Assembly: GCA_028829895.1 (NCBI GenBank)
Contig: CM054181.1
Span: forward strand, 112,807,860-112,871,859
DNA: 64,000 nt
Origin: Sinotaia quadrata
Taxonomy: Eukaryota; Mollusca; Gastropoda; Architaenioglossa; Viviparidae
Direction of reading: 5' to 3'
Part shown: positions 12,662-26,515 of the stretch, in pieces
How positions within the stretch are numbered: the first letter of the stretch is position 1
Layout: each line of letters starts with the position of its first letter
Translations under genes and position numbers: made by a program
Notes under the pieces: model-generated
The model's input: the letters and a program-made list of their open reading frames with translations, nothing else
Told to the model about the DNA's origin: nothing
Database searches by the model: none

Positions 12662-13625
12662 CAAAGCAAATGACTGTTTGTTCAAATATACATGAAAAAA
12701 CATAGGACATGGCATTACTTTGTCTCTGCATTATTTGTGAGAAAGAGCAAAATGTGTGTTAACATGTGCATGTCACATTTTTTGTTTGCAGTCATGGGTG
12801 TTTCTGTGTTATTTATTTAACAATTTTTATTTGTAAAGTTCTGCAGCAAGATAATGACATTTTTAACATTAAATTTGTTTTTGTTTTTACTTGTGGGTAA
12901 TTGAAATTCATCTGTTTCACTATTTATATATCATTTTTCTCTCACACTTTATGCATGTTTACTGACCAAGTAATCTTTCTTGTTTTACAATGTATCCAAC
13001 AAAGAAATGTCCAACTACTATATTAGTGTGTTCATCTCACATTTCAGTGGTTTGATTAATAAGAAAAAAATTTATCAGTTGGTTATTTATACCTGGGGTG
13101 TTTGTTTGTTTTTTGTTGCTAAAACAGTAAAGTGGATGCAACACTGTGGAAAATAATTGTATAACCAATACATAAATGCTGTCATGGAGAATGTGGATGA
13201 GCATATAGTTATGTTAATCAAATATTCCTTGCATTTTCATTAAAATAGCAATTAATACTTATGTGGATGAACACAAATGTTAGATTGCATCAGAACCAGC
13301 ACATATAACAAAATGCTGGCATTCTTTGGAATTTTTTTAATTATGTCACATAAAAACGAAAATTTTCGTTTGATCTTTAGTGCAAATGTTAAATTATAAC
13401 TACAGGTAATTGACTAACCCTGAGGTGAGTTGATGTCGAAAGTTACCTACAGAACCCTTCAGGCCACTGAACTCAAAAGTCCATATATGTATGGTACAGC
13501 ATTGAAACAGACTTGTGGAAAGTGTGAAAGGTCTTGTGAATGAAAATTATTTTATTTTATTTTGATTATTTTGGGGAAATCATCATTGTATTGTATCAAT
13601 TAATAAAGGAATGCAAAACTCATAT
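12662..13625 (+). other. MBTPS1 3'UTR (probable)
   Basis: AT-rich noncoding sequence follows the stop codon. An early ATTAAA variant lies near 12,866. The first canonical AATAAA on this strand is at 13602-13607. The true cleavage site cannot be told from sequence alone. Confidence 0.5.
13602..13607 (+). terminator. candidate poly(A) signal AATAAA for MBTPS1
   Basis: This is the first canonical AATAAA downstream of the MBTPS1 stop codon, about 940 nt away. Such hexamers are common by chance in AT-rich DNA, so this is tentative. Confidence 0.35.
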
Positions 13626-16600
13626 AATGAATGTTATGGGGATGATTTGTTTCCCATAATGTTCATCCTAATGTAAACCTATCAAATGCCCGTTTAATCA
13701 AAAACTCTTAAAATCATTTCATGCACTTTTTTCCTTTGAAAAAAAAATAGATTTACCCTATTGGTTTGAAATCTTGTAGAATTTTACCGTACAGTTTCAA
13801 CTAAAAGAGATTCACTTTAAAAAAAAAAAGCATTGAAAAATATAATAATGTTTTTGCCCAATAAGAAAATATGTTTTGATAAAATAATATTTATGTATTA
13901 TGTGTGTGCGTATGAGAGAGCAGCCTTTGAATCATTGTGTAATATGTGCATATCATAGGAGTGAAAGACTTCAAGAAGTACATGGTTTGCTAGTCGTCAG
14001 TCATCTAGATATTCGAGAATTTAATGTTGGTGGAATTAATTTACTTCTTAAATGATAAAAGTCTGTTTTAAAATTTTTCTTTTTAAATTGTCTTCAGATT
14101 TTCCTTGGTCATTAGTCATCTAGATAAAAGAGAATGTATATAATGTTGGTGAAATGAATAAATGAATGTTAATTAAATGATAAAAGTCAGTCTTTAAAGA
14201 TTCATTTTTAAATGGCTTCAGATTTTCCTTGTAGTCTAGTTAGGTATGACTTGTAGTCTAGTTAGGTATGAGCAAAACCATGACAATGTGCTTGAATTAT
14301 TTTCATTTTCATTCACAGGATAGTCACATGTGTTTAGCAATCTGTTGCAGTTATTTTGGGGGATGCATTACTCTGGCTTCTAGTATTGCTGTCAGAGTAT
14401 GTTCCATCAGCCTCATATAATGTTACAGCAACCCTGTTGCAAGGGAACAGGGTAAAACTCTCTACCCTTGGTTTGAAAAGCAACCTACTTTTTTCAGTTG
14501 TAGTACATTTAGACATTATTTTACTCTTCTCCCACCTGCCCTGTCCCGTACCACACACATACAACACAAATGTAAATAGCACAATGGTTTTTAAAGTATT
14601 TTAAAATTTAAATTATTTTATTCCATTGGGGGAGGGGGGCTATTTTTTAAATGGCAGGTGTGTACATACTATCAAGATTGGTGATTTTTTAATTTTTTTT
14701 TTTAGTTTGTTTAAATGCATCTGATCGAAAAGTATATATGGATTACATGTTTGAATCTGTAAGCAGCAAATGTTTTTAGGATGAGTGATTGGTTGTTTCA
14801 TGGTTGCATAAATGTGTCATTAAAGTGACCTAAAAACTAGCAATAAGTGATAAATGAAATTTTTAAAATGTGTTTATAAATCATTTAATAGATTTTTATT
14901 TTTCACTTATATGATGTACATTTTCCTTGTTATTTTAATTTCTCTCTGAGAACTAAATTTAGACTTTATACACACTTTGGCTACAATGGTGATACGGCAT
15001 TATATTTCTTTGCACGTTTTGGGTTATAATAGACTGGGCGCACCAAACATAATGATTTTATTTTTTAATGTTTTAATAAACTGTTTTTTTTTTATCAGAT
15101 TATTGTTTTCTTTAGTAGAATCTGATTTTGTGGATAAACTACTGGTACTGCCAAAAATAAATGTTCAGCTTGATGCTTTGGACTTCTGTACAAGAAATTA
15201 GTTTTAGATCAAAGTTAATTATTAGTCAGGTCTTGGGTTACAGGTAGTGTTGACTTACAACAGTCCATTGAAACAAAAGAGCCCATAAAGGACTTTTTAA
15301 AAAAATTAAGACTTACATAGTGGCATCCATTCCGTTTGAACTGAGGGACCTAATTTCAACATGGATGAACTGTAGAAGTGTGTTACTCATGTACGACGGT
15401 GCACAAATCAAGCATCGTTTTAATTCATTGTTTGCCCTCTTTTTGTACTGCTCAGTATTGTAGGACCAACAGACCATTTACATACAAATTCCATCTTGCA
15501 TACAAAATTGGGTTACCCAAGACCCGACTATATTTTAAAGTATTTTCCCAAAATGCAGTGTAAGGTTGTTTTTTTTAAATAATGTTTTAACAGTTGTCAT
15601 TATAGAAACATTTACATTGAAAAATGGGTGGAGGTTAGTGCACATTGATAATGTCATTATTTAAATCACTTAATTAAGTGGGTTCTTTGTCCACAAAGAT
15701 ATGACTACAATTGTTAATTTTGATTTATAGGATTTGCTGTGAATTTGTGAAAGAACTTGTAATGGTATATTTCTTTTTTTATTCATTCTGATACAATGGA
15801 TTCCATGTCTTTTTAATTATTGACTGAACAGAAATTATATTTAATTGTATGTATTATCTGTTTAATTATCTTTGCCTTGGTTTTTATCAGTTAATTTCAA
15901 CAAAGTGATTTAGTGGATGTGTTCATCATAGCAGCTAAAAATTATCTGAGAGGCTTGGTATTAAATTATTTTTAAATGCTTAACAGAGTTTTATATATAT
16001 ATATATGTCTATGTTGTATGTTTTCTTTGCACTGTAATCTGAACTAAATCTAAATGCTATTGATTCATATTATGGTCACCTCAGGTGTACCACCAGAAAT
16101 ATTGTTTTGATGCACATAATTGTGTATTGTTTATAGAATGCACTACACTGACTACAGGGACATTAATGTCCATGGGCAGTTGAATGAAACATATTTTTGA
16201 ATTTTAGAGCAGAAATATACACCAAGGTTGCCTGATTTATTTACAAGATGTAGTCTTAAGTAAAAGTTATTTATTAGACATCAATTCTAAAATTATTACA
16301 TGGTGTATGTGCAATATATCCCTCTGTTTTACAAAGGTAATTGTTCCTTGTAATTATTCACAAAGCAAAACTTCAAAACATGGGATTTTTTTTAATGTAG
16401 CAGCATTTGATTAGTTTCTGTAGTCTAGAAAAACACTTGGCATTTCTTGTAGTTACCTTAATCAGTTTCATTACATCATTATGTAGTCAAACAATTTTTA
16501 GGATCACTTTTTTGCATGTCCTGAATAATGTTTCAAAATGGCAACTGTTTTAGATTACCTTTATAATGCTCTTAGCAATTCTGTAAATCTCCATTATACT

Positions 16601-19600
16601 CTTCAGCAAAGTTTTCAGTAAAGCTTTGCATAATCTGTGCTTTATCCTATCCAGGCAACCCTTCCCCTCCAGTACTCCAGATAATTGAGTCCGCTGTACA
16701 TCTTGGTATTTATTCTGCAGACAAAATGGAGAAAAAATACTCAACACTATATTGAGATACAATGACTGTATTAAAACCATATAGGACATCCACCAGTTAC
16801 ATTTTTTTTTTTAATGGCACTCATTTAGCAAGATTCACAAGGAGATTGTAAGTGCATCAAGAATCAAATGGGTGAAACGAACATTACAAGACTATTGCAT
16901 CAATGGCGCAATCACATTTTTGTATGTGTACTACAATATTCCTTCACTTTGATATGTTATCCAAGCATACTTGGGTATGGATAGATACACCTTCATTCCA
17001 ACAAAACTAGTTTCCAGCAAATGTGATTTACAGCATATAGCAAAAATTTGTGAACCGAATGCTTGTAAACTGGGAGAAGAGTGTACAGAGCTGGCTTTAA
17101 AACAATTGTCATATAAATTCCTTATTAGAATTTTACTGGAATTTCTTTACATATTAAAAATTATGTTTTGAGATATCAGTTTTCCTTGATTGATAAGAAA
17201 ATGTATGCATATATTCCACCCTTCTTTACCCTATAATTTATTTTTCTTTCTAGGGGAGTTCCAATAGAAAGACTTAAAATACTTAGTTTTGTTTTCTTAT
17301 GTTTCACTTGTTTTAATTTAATTTCCTTAAAGTTATAGCCATTAATTTATTCAACTAAAATTATATATACAGTATTTAAATTATTTAAAGGTTATTTACT
17401 ACATAAATTTTACATTATACAATAGTAATTTTAAAATATTTTTAAAATTTCTTTCAGAATCCCTCAATAACTTACAAAATCAAGTTAGAATGTTCTAAAA
17501 AATATAGTTTAAGAATGAAAAAGCTTCTTTTGTCTTCTAACAGGTGTCGACCATTTACATTCATTGTACTGTTAACCTATGGTAACTTCTGCTGGGTTGT
17601 ACCCATCAAATATTTATATGTATTCACAGTTTAGTATGTTGCACTCACTGGATATGACTAAAACCTGGAAGTAAAAGGATGGTTTCTACAAAATTGTTCA
17701 TACTGTGTCAGAAGGATGAAAGGAGTGTGATTGAGTGTGTGTTACCTCATTACCAGAAATGTAAATGTGTATAATGAAATGCCTCATTAATGTTGAGTTA
17801 AAACCAAGTCCTACAGCATACAGATAATATACTACATCAAATTGTATTTGCAATCGGGGTGGGGGTGGGGGATAAATGCAGTTCCTTATAAAATTTGAAA
17901 TGTTAATTGTGCACATAATGACAGTTTTAAAATTTCAATGACTAAAAGACTAATTATGTAGCAATAAATATATTGTTAATAATATCAGTAAATTAATGCT
18001 CTGACCAAACACCAAAATATATAACAGAATCTCATCAGTGTTCTGTGTAGAGAAAATATTTACTTGCAATGAGAATTTGGCTAAAAGCCCCAAATATTAT
18101 GACATCATTGTATAGCCCAGATAGCATTCTTTTCTGACTTACTTTAATGTCCAGAAAAACACTTAAATTATCACCTTCGGGTAAAACAAAGCATTGCATT
18201 TAGCATGTGTGCTAAAGAGATATCAATAATAGAATAAAAGCATATGGTCGGTCCCACACATAAACAATAATTTTTTTTAAAAAATACAATCTTCCATTTT
18301 TTATTGTCATCTTTAAGCGACGTCACTCACAAAGTTTATTTTAAAGAACAATTACAATCCTTATAAATATGATGTGTTTAGACACAACAGTCACATTTTC
18401 TGTTTCTCTCAAAACTCAAATTACACTGAAAGACCAATAAACACCAACAGTCAGATTTTAAATCTGTCTCAAAGGCAAAATATATTTATATTTAGTATGC
18501 TCCTGTATAAGCAATTAGTTACAATTTATTTAAAGATGTTAAAATTAACATTAATCAAACGAGTTGCACTTTAAAGCTCTACAAGGTAACCAATAAATCA
18601 TTTCTTTCTTTTAAACACACCAGTCATTTGTTTAAGATTGGTTCACTGATATTTTTTTTGTACAAGTGTGTGCACGCTTTTGACTGTTCTGGTGTTGGCA
18701 TTTAATTATATAAACACAAATGTCAATATGCGTTGTGACATAAACACCATTTTTCACAATAAATTTAACTGGATTTTCATGTTTCATTTGTTACTAAAAT
18801 ATTAACCTACAACTGTTTAACTAATGTCTGCTTTTTTTTTAAATCTGTTGTGAGATAAATATTTCATTTAAATTTAACTAAATTTTGATGTTTAATTGAT
18901 TACTAATACTAAATGTTATTCCAAACTTTTAAAATAGCATCATTCCAATTTTGTAATTAAAATATCTTGTCTAAACTTCAGAAAAGGTTCATTTAATTCA
19001 GAAAAACAAGAATTTTTTTTCTTTTATCAATATATGCAAAAGTTGCAGAATTGTGTGGAAAATGAGAAATTTTACAAAATACAACTTTACAAATTTTACA
19101 ACTCACTGCCAAGAATAATGACACTAAATGAAGTGATAATTCTAAATACTGATACATTTTGTCATACAGATTCGTGTTACTGATAGAGATTGAATTTGTT
19201 AATTAACTGTTTACATTAACTAGGATACATTACTTAACAAATTAAAATTAAGGTCAAGCAATAACATACACGCCTAAGATTTTTATAATACTTAAATACA
19301 ATTAAATGCCTCTGAATTTTCCATTCTTACAGCTTGTTAGATAAATTGTAATTAAACTCTTCTATATAATTATGATATGTAATGCTTGCCTTTAAATTTA
19401 AAAGAATAAATAAATGCTAGCATTGAAGCAAAGAAAAAGAAAAGAAAAACTGCCAAGAACAAAAAATGCAGTAAGGCTGCTTTGAAATTAATATTTTTCA
19501 ATGTTCATGCAAGTGGGGAAAGAATGTCTTTGATGTCATTACATCACAAATAAAAATTTAACTTAAGAAAAAGAAAATAAGCAAGCAAACAAAAATAAAA

Positions 19601-21419
19601 TAAAAGTTTCTCAAAAAAAAACACCAGAAAGTATCCAAATTTGTTTCATACATAGTATAAAATTTCTATCGGTCCATGAAATGTCTCACACAGATATGAG
19701 TATTGGATTTTATAATTAATAAATAAACTTAATACCATATGTCATCATTCATTACATATTGTTCGCATTTAATGATTTATAATAACACCACTGCCAGCAT
19801 ACATTGATACTGTACAACAATGTGTTGCATTGCAATAGAAAACTATTAGAAGATTCACTGTTTATCCAGTTCAACAATGGTAATCCATATTTAATTAATT
19901 GTACAAGTGTGTTTTGATTACTACTTTATATACTAGATTTTAAAGAAAAATGCATTTCTTCTATAATTTAATGCACAACTATCTACAGTAATGATCTAAT
20001 TGATGCAATGCTGTAAAAATGTGTGAACATTAAAAAAAATCACATACACACCATCTAATAATTAACACAGGCAAAAGCTATCCTGCTGGCTGCTTCTGTT
20101 TGCCATAGCAAAATTATAACATGGCCTGAGCTGATTGGATTACTAGTTAGGAGTTTAAAGTGATTCTGGATTACCAAAGGTGCATTGTTTAAGATTTATA
20201 ATCAGAACTAATAAATGCAACATTCTAAGCAAAATATTTTGTCTATTACATTATATCATAAAATACGTTTACTTAAAAATAATATGTTATTAAGTTGCAC
20301 TGCTAATAAATCAAAATTGGTATTAAGTACAATGTATTGCATTCTTTCCTAATTCTTTTCCTACAAGTAAAACTTAAAACTGTTGCAATTTCATATATTG
20401 AGTTTTTTCCTTTTCATTTTAAAGTATATTATTATTAGTTATAAATTAAATCATACACAATATTTATATAATTCTAAATAAAAATAATAACTTTTTCATT
20501 ATTTAATGATGTTGCAAACCAAATGATTTTTTTACATATGGACTTAAGAAAAAAATTACTTGCAGATTGTAATATAAATAAAAATAATAAGTAATTAATA
20601 TTTAAGAAGTTAAAAAAAAGTATTGCATAAATTAACTATAATTACTTTGTATTAGTTATAGAATTAATTTATTACTATGACAATGTATTATAGTATTTAT
20701 AATAACTATTAAAATACTAATCTGTTTTATTAACTACTATTAGTATATCAGTATTATTAATAACAATTATTATTAAAGTAATAATTAATATTATTAAGTT
20801 AACATAATAATACTGTAAGTGTATGTTAATACCCTTTTCAGAAGCTATCTTTTTTTTTAATAGACATAAAATTAAAGCCATAAATACACTGTATAACCTT
20901 TAGCAAGGTCCACAGTTAATAACTATAAGTATAAATTAAATCTTTCTTAAAAATAAATACATTATTGTGTACTGATGTACAAACCAGATATAGAAAATAA
21001 AATAAAATTACAGTTACACTCAAGTGACAATCAAACAACTGAGAGAGGAATACCACTTTACAAGTGGAATTGTATAATACTTTAATAGCATTTTTGTTTA
21101 TTATAGTTTCAACGATATGGAATTATAATATCTTGGCCAAACAAAAGACAAAGTTATAAACTAGTCCTAATTAAATGACTACATTAGACTAGTATTTAGT
21201 AATACTGATAACATGACTACTGGCAGTACAATTTGCAAAATCATACCTACAAGTACAGGATTACAAACAAACTGCAATCTGTGAAATCCTCAAACAAGAA
21301 GTGGATGGGAGAGAGCAATGAAAGAATTCTTAACTTTAGAATGCACCTTAATCTACTTTAAAATGACAATTCCAGTCTACAAAAATAAATGCAGACTAAA
21401 ATAACTTTGAATTATGACT
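13626..21419. other. intergenic region between convergent genes; no gene recognised
   Basis: About 7.8 kb of strongly AT-rich DNA. Short ORFs on both strands show no familiar motif, and I saw no splice-linked series of exons. Small local repeats occur: two copies of a tagtcatctagat-containing block at about 13,990-14,200 and of tagtctagttaggtatga at about 14,234-14,271. A long low-complexity A/T stretch spans about 20,440-20,820. Part of the region could be UTR or a noncoding RNA, but nothing in the sequence shows this. Confidence 0.6.
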
Positions 21420-21425
21420 TTTATT
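21420..21425 (-). terminator. candidate poly(A) signal for the ankyrin/SOCS gene
   Basis: TTTATT on the + strand (AATAAA on the - strand) is the first canonical signal after the stop, giving a 3'UTR of about 600 nt. Others follow further on, for example 21097-21102, so the choice is tentative. Confidence 0.35.
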
Positions 21426-22021
21426 ATAGAGTATATTCAGACCAGAAACAGAATAAATAATACAGAGAAATTATATCATTGCTCATACGCTAATAATATC
21501 AAACATTACAAAATTTATGTACAACTATGAAGCATAAGCACAAATGCTAGGGTGTAAACCAATGATGATGATACAGCTTCTGATTCAATGATAGCTGTTA
21601 TTTGTCCAAATGTAAAATTGATGAAGTCAAAAAGAATAAATGACTTAATGAGAAGAATTTTGACACAAGAAGCGAAGAAGCTTAACAAAATGCTGTTAAG
21701 GAGATGCTTAATAAGTACCTGATGACTAATGGGCAGGCCAAAAATAATTTAACTTTTATACAAGTTTTAAGTAATACTAATATTAGATAACCAAAGATTT
21801 TACTTTTCGATTAGAATTAATGGCATAAGTAATAAAAAACTAAACTTTCTGAATTATAACAAATTGTAACAATGAACTTAAGCATATACATATACAAAAC
21901 ACTTATCAGAACAAATATATACTCAACACACAAATAAATTAAATTGCAGGTAAGTAAAAGAAAAACAATTTATAAAAATAAATCCAATAAAAGCAGTAGA
22001 TCAGTTTTTATGGAAAAACAT

Positions 22022-23587
22022 TCACAGATAATGGAGTTTGATATAGTCTTGAAGCCGAACAGGCAGAGGAAGAAGGTTGATTTCATGCAATCGATGAAGG
22101 CTGGCCAAATGTGATCGTATTCTTTGTTTGGATAGGTGGATAAGCTTCGGTGGTTTTTCCACTCTATATCTGTCCCAAAATACACATAATTCATCCAATA
22201 AATGACCTATGTTGCCAAACCGATTATACAGTTCAGCTCTCATACTGCTTGAGACAAGTGTTCCTGCCAAGACTAAGAGTCTTACCACACCTGCATAAAC
22301 TGACAGTTTTTTGGGGCAACTGCCTGCAACTGTAACTGTATCTTCTTTCCAAGCTTTGCTCCAATCCTCTAAAGATTGGATAGTTTGTTTAGAAACAAGA
22401 TGGAGAGTGGATGAGAATTTCCCTTGCTGGAAATCAAAGCCCTCTGTTTCATCTTCTGCACAGAGTTGCAAGGCATACACAAGAGGGTAATATTGGAAAT
22501 TCATAAAATCTGGTCGACAACAAACCGCATGAAGGTCAGCACCAGCCATTATCAATTCTTCAACAATAGCAACTGTGTTGTGCTGAAAACGCATGAGATT
22601 TTCACATGCTGCAGCTTTCTGAGAGCTGGTTTCATTTGCTGAGAATTCAATGTGCTGTCTTGCAGCATTTAGGTATGGGATATTATGGAGCATACTTTTC
22701 AAGGCTAAGTGTAGAGCTGTGTTTCCATATCGGTCAACTAAATCTACATGTTTATGGGGTGAGCGAGAGAGCAACAGCTTGACACACTCATAGTCACCAC
22801 GCATCACAGACATATGCAAGGGTGTGTTCTGGCTACCTGAGCACCTGTAGCTTAACTGTAATTCTGAGCACCTGAACAATATTTCTTTTAGTATTATACA
22901 GTCTCCAATTTGAGCACAATGCATCAAGGGTGTGTTTCCCCTATAGTCTTTGATGTTTAAATCACAACCTTTTTCACACAGACTTCTCACCACTCTGCGT
23001 CCAACACTAACACATTCTTTGTGTGATTTCAAGGACTCGAGCACTGAGTGAAGCAGTTTCCCTGCCGTTGTAGGAAGGTTTGGACTGCAGCCATTATCCA
23101 AAAACACTTCAACTATATCATAGTATCCTAAAGTGCATGCCAATTCCACTGCATTCTTCTTCCTTTTTGGAAGACCGTGTACTGGTATGAGACTAAATCC
23201 TTCCCCACATTTTGTGATAATACGCTGAAGCTGTTCTTTGTTCCGGTTTCTCACAGCTATCTCAGCAGCTTCCTCCATAGTTACCATATTGATGTTGTAC
23301 GCCACGGAGTCCGCATATAATTCACGCTTCGACAATGAATTTTTCTTTCTACGTAATTTAACTCTTTGAACATCGGTGCTCCTGTAGATTGTACTGTCAG
23401 CGATTTCTTGACAATAATTACCTTCGCATTTCTCCAGTGACTCCGTGTATAATTTCACTCTCTCTACATCATTAATGCCAGTGGGGAACAAATCCCCGAA
23501 CAAATCTTGAAACTCGAAGTTGAGCTCTTTTTCTTTTGGTTTAAGCCCCAATAAATTCTGGAAAATATGGGAGAACCCACAACCCAT
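22022..23587 (-). CDS. ankyrin-repeat and SOCS-box protein, single exon, with N-myristoylation signal
   Basis: An intact 521-residue ORF. The start has a good context (A at -3, G at +4) and no nearby alternative. Residues 1-6 are MGCGFS: Gly2 and Ser6 fit the N-myristoyltransferase consensus, and Cys3 could be palmitoylated. Residues about 20-105 are charged and of no known domain. Ankyrin-like units are seen at about 144-175, 206-240, 252-283, 286-300 (DRYGNTALHLA) and 338-355 (VEELIMAGADLHAV). The C-terminus is a SOCS box: an Elongin-binding BC-box-like helix at 481-494 (LIHLSKQRI) and a Cullin-5 box, LPLPVRLQDYI, at 506-516. By analogy with the ASB family it would be the substrate receptor of an Elongin B/C-Cul5-Rbx2 ubiquitin ligase, here possibly held at a membrane. 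The usual BC-box Cys is Ser486. I cannot assign it to one ASB subfamily. It converges with MBTPS1 and is divergent from the gene at 31.7 kb. Confidence 0.9.
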   Translation of the reverse strand: MGCGFSHIFQNLLGLKPKEKELNFEFQDLFGDLFPTGINDVERVKLYTESLEKCEGNYCQEIADSTIYRSTDVQRVKLRRKKNSLSKRELYADSVAYNINMVTMEEAAEIAVRNRNKEQLQRIITKCGEGFSLIPVHGLPKRKKNAVELACTLGYYDIVEVFLDNGCSPNLPTTAGKLLHSVLESLKSHKECVSVGRRVVRSLCEKGCDLNIKDYRGNTPLMHCAQIGDCIILKEILFRCSELQLSYRCSGSQNTPLHMSVMRGDYECVKLLLSRSPHKHVDLVDRYGNTALHLALKSMLHNIPYLNAARQHIEFSANETSSQKAAACENLMRFQHNTVAIVEELIMAGADLHAVCCRPDFMNFQYYPLVYALQLCAEDETEGFDFQQGKFSSTLHLVSKQTIQSLEDWSKAWKEDTVTVAGSCPKKLSVYAGVVRLLVLAGTLVSSSMRAELYNRFGNIGHLLDELCVFWDRYRVEKPPKLIHLSKQRIRSHLASLHRLHEINLLPLPVRLQDYIKLHYL

Positions 23588-26080
23588 TATCCTTTTTCAT
23601 AAAAAATTCCGTATTGATCATAATAAGTATATGTACAAAAATATTAATATTTAAAGTTTACTGTTGAACATTAAACGCAAGCTAAAACTGCGACATAACA
23701 CTATACGAGCTCTTTCTAAGAAAAGTTACGTTTGTCTATTGCTGTCTTTCTGTACATTTTGCTGATAGTGAACCGCATACAACCAAACCCTTTAAAGATA
23801 AAAATCAGTCATCGGCAACGTTACTTATATATAGCAACCAAAGATCGCATGTGCACACAGATAACTGCTAAAGGTCCCATTTATTATCAATGGTTGGACT
23901 AGTTAGGTAACATGTTGAAAAGAGATAATTAATCAGCAAATGTTAGTTTCTCAAAAAGAATAGTTTTTAAAAATTGACAAAAATTATTTTGGGAGTGTGT
24001 AGCCATAGTATTGCTTTTTATTTAATAACGTTAAATATATTTATTTTTTTTACAACAAAAAAAATAAATCACAGCGAAACGATTATTTCTTCCGTCTGTA
24101 TTAATAAATTTACAAAGTAAGATGTTTCCAAGTGCACAAAGTATTGTTTTTTTTAATATAGAATAAAACAATAGATCTGAAGGCTAACAAAACAGTGTAT
24201 ATCCATCCTTCAGCTGTCGATAAAAACTCCGGATAGAACTACATATAAACTTTTGCAAAGACTGCTTACATATTGTGATTCCTCTACAGTCTGCATCAGA
24301 ATGTGAGTTCGTAAAGGAGACCTCCCTGTGAATCAGAAAGATTACTCTCCCTACGCTGTGTAGGCCTGGTTATGTCCAAAAGATTCAGAAAGATCACTCT
24401 CCCTAAGCTGTCTTATGTGTAGACCTGATTATGTCCATATTTATTCACAGCTGGAGGGCATGTTCTGTGCTGCTAACGTTTATATGTATTGTTTTATTGA
24501 TATTACAAAGTAAGAATAAAGCAAAACGCGAACCTTCGTTATGAACTAGAGCAGATGATACACGTGTTCGTCATGACTTAAGTACTTTTACTTAGCAAAT
24601 AACAAACTGATAGTAAAATATTTTAAACAATTTTGTAAATGTTATTTTACACGACGTAAGTTTCTTCGGTAACTGAAAGAGTGAACTTTCACATGCCTAT
24701 TCATGTAACAAAGAATTTTGTGGCCAGCAAAAATTATATTTGAACTTGAAAACTTCAGCATAAATAAAATATCACCAGTCAATAAAATACCAACCTAATT
24801 ATTATCTATTCAAATAAAATTTTTAAAGTGGGGAAAAATTGACAACGATTTTATACTCAAACTTAAATCACATCTACACCACTTACCTCAATTGTTGAGG
24901 ACAGACAGTGGTGAGCATGCCTGCTATCATTATCACAGTATCAGCTCAGCAGTGAAATGACCATGAAATCCAATATATTGTACATGTGTATGTTATCAAA
25001 AGATGTTTGTATATATATGTATTGATATGTTCTCTCATCTAAAGATGTATAAATATATAAATTATATGTTCTTTCATCTAAAGATGTACATATATGTATA
25101 TGGATAAATATTTGTTCTATCATCCAGAAATGTATATACAAACATGGATAAATGTATGTTTTCTATCATCTAAATATGTTATGTGCTCTTTCATCTAAAA
25201 ATGTATATATATACATATATAAATAGATAGAGCACAAATTCCTTTTTCTTTTAATATTTGAACCATTTCTGTAATTTATATGTTTCGAGAGATTTTATGT
25301 ACAATGTATTAACATTTTTGTCATCTTTCTTCCTAATGAGTTAAACTTACTCTTTTGGTGCTGTTTGAGATCTCATATATCACTGGCTTTTAGATCAGTG
25401 TCTTTGGAAAACATTGGGCTAAAACTCCTTGGTACTTTATTATCTAAAATACAGGGAGAAAATACATTTTAAGCCACTTATTTGAATATTATTGTCTTGA
25501 ATATGTACTTTATATTACAAGTGCATTTACATAATGAAGAGCTATGTTTGCACACTGTAAAATATAATGCATTTTCTGTATTTATTTTCTTTTATCATTT
25601 AGAATATACCATTTGGTTATAATTTTAACTTCACAATTTCATAAATGAAGATTTTTACCAAACAACTACAGAAAATCGCATTAAAAAAAAAATAGACATG
25701 ATCTCGGAAAATTTTAACTTTAAAATAAGATATATTATTACTCAAATAATAAGGCAGTCTAAAAATATTTAGCATAAAATAAATACTACTATAAAACAAA
25801 ACTAATGTTTTATATTTATCAAAGCATGCTTCATATATAGTTTTAAATTGGTTTGAAACAGCGTAGGATTGTCACAAAGAAATAATTAAAAACTATAGAA
25901 ATGAGGATCAAAGACATTGATTTTGCTGCTAAAATTAACTTGCAGTTACTAAATATATTCCTACACGAATAAAGAGCTATATTAAATGGAAGTAATACTA
26001 ATAAGCTAACTGCTAAAATTAACTTGCAATTACTAAATAAATTCATATACAAATACAGAGCTATATTTAATGGAAGCAAT
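23588..26080. other. spacer upstream of the ankyrin/SOCS gene
   Basis: The minus-strand promoter of the ankyrin/SOCS gene must start here, but I see no clear TATA box or CpG island. A near-duplicate block (cagaaagat-ac-tctcccta, then gctgt and ggcctggttatgtcc or a variant) occurs at about 24,336 and 24,386. Loose repeats of tgttctttcatctaaa-atgtatata occupy about 25,000-25,230. A duplicated block of about 85 bp containing ctgctaaaattaacttgca lies at about 25,926-26,085. Confidence 0.5.
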
Positions 26081-26084
26081 ACTA

Positions 26085-26515
26085 AATGTTAGTAATATTT
26101 AATGTTTACTGTTGTATAGGCGTCTTTGTGAGTAGCATTTAATGTATACTGTTTTGTGTGTGTCTTTGTGAGTAACATTTAATGCATACTGTTTTGTGTG
26201 TGTCTTTGTGAGTAGCATTTAATGTATACTGTTTTGTGTGTGTTTTTGTGAGTAGCATTTAATGTATACTGTTTTGTGTGTCTTTGTGAGTAGCATTTAA
26301 TGTATACTGTTTTGTGTGTGTCTTTGTGAGTAGCATTTAATGTATACTGTTTTGTGTGTGTCTTTGTGAGTAACATTTAATGTATACTGTTTTGTGTGTG
26401 TCTTTGTGAGTAGCATTTAATGTATACTGTTTTGTGTGTGTCTTTGTGAGTAACATTTAATGTATACTGTTTTGTGTGTGTCTTTGTGAGTAACATTTAA
26501 TTTATGCTATTGTGT
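26085..26515. repeat. minisatellite, about 40-bp unit, about 10 copies
   Basis: The unit contains gcatttaatgtatactgttt followed by a tgtgtgtgtctttgtgagta-type stretch. Copies are very similar, differing mainly in the number of TG steps and in gtaacat versus gtagcat. Confidence 0.9.
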
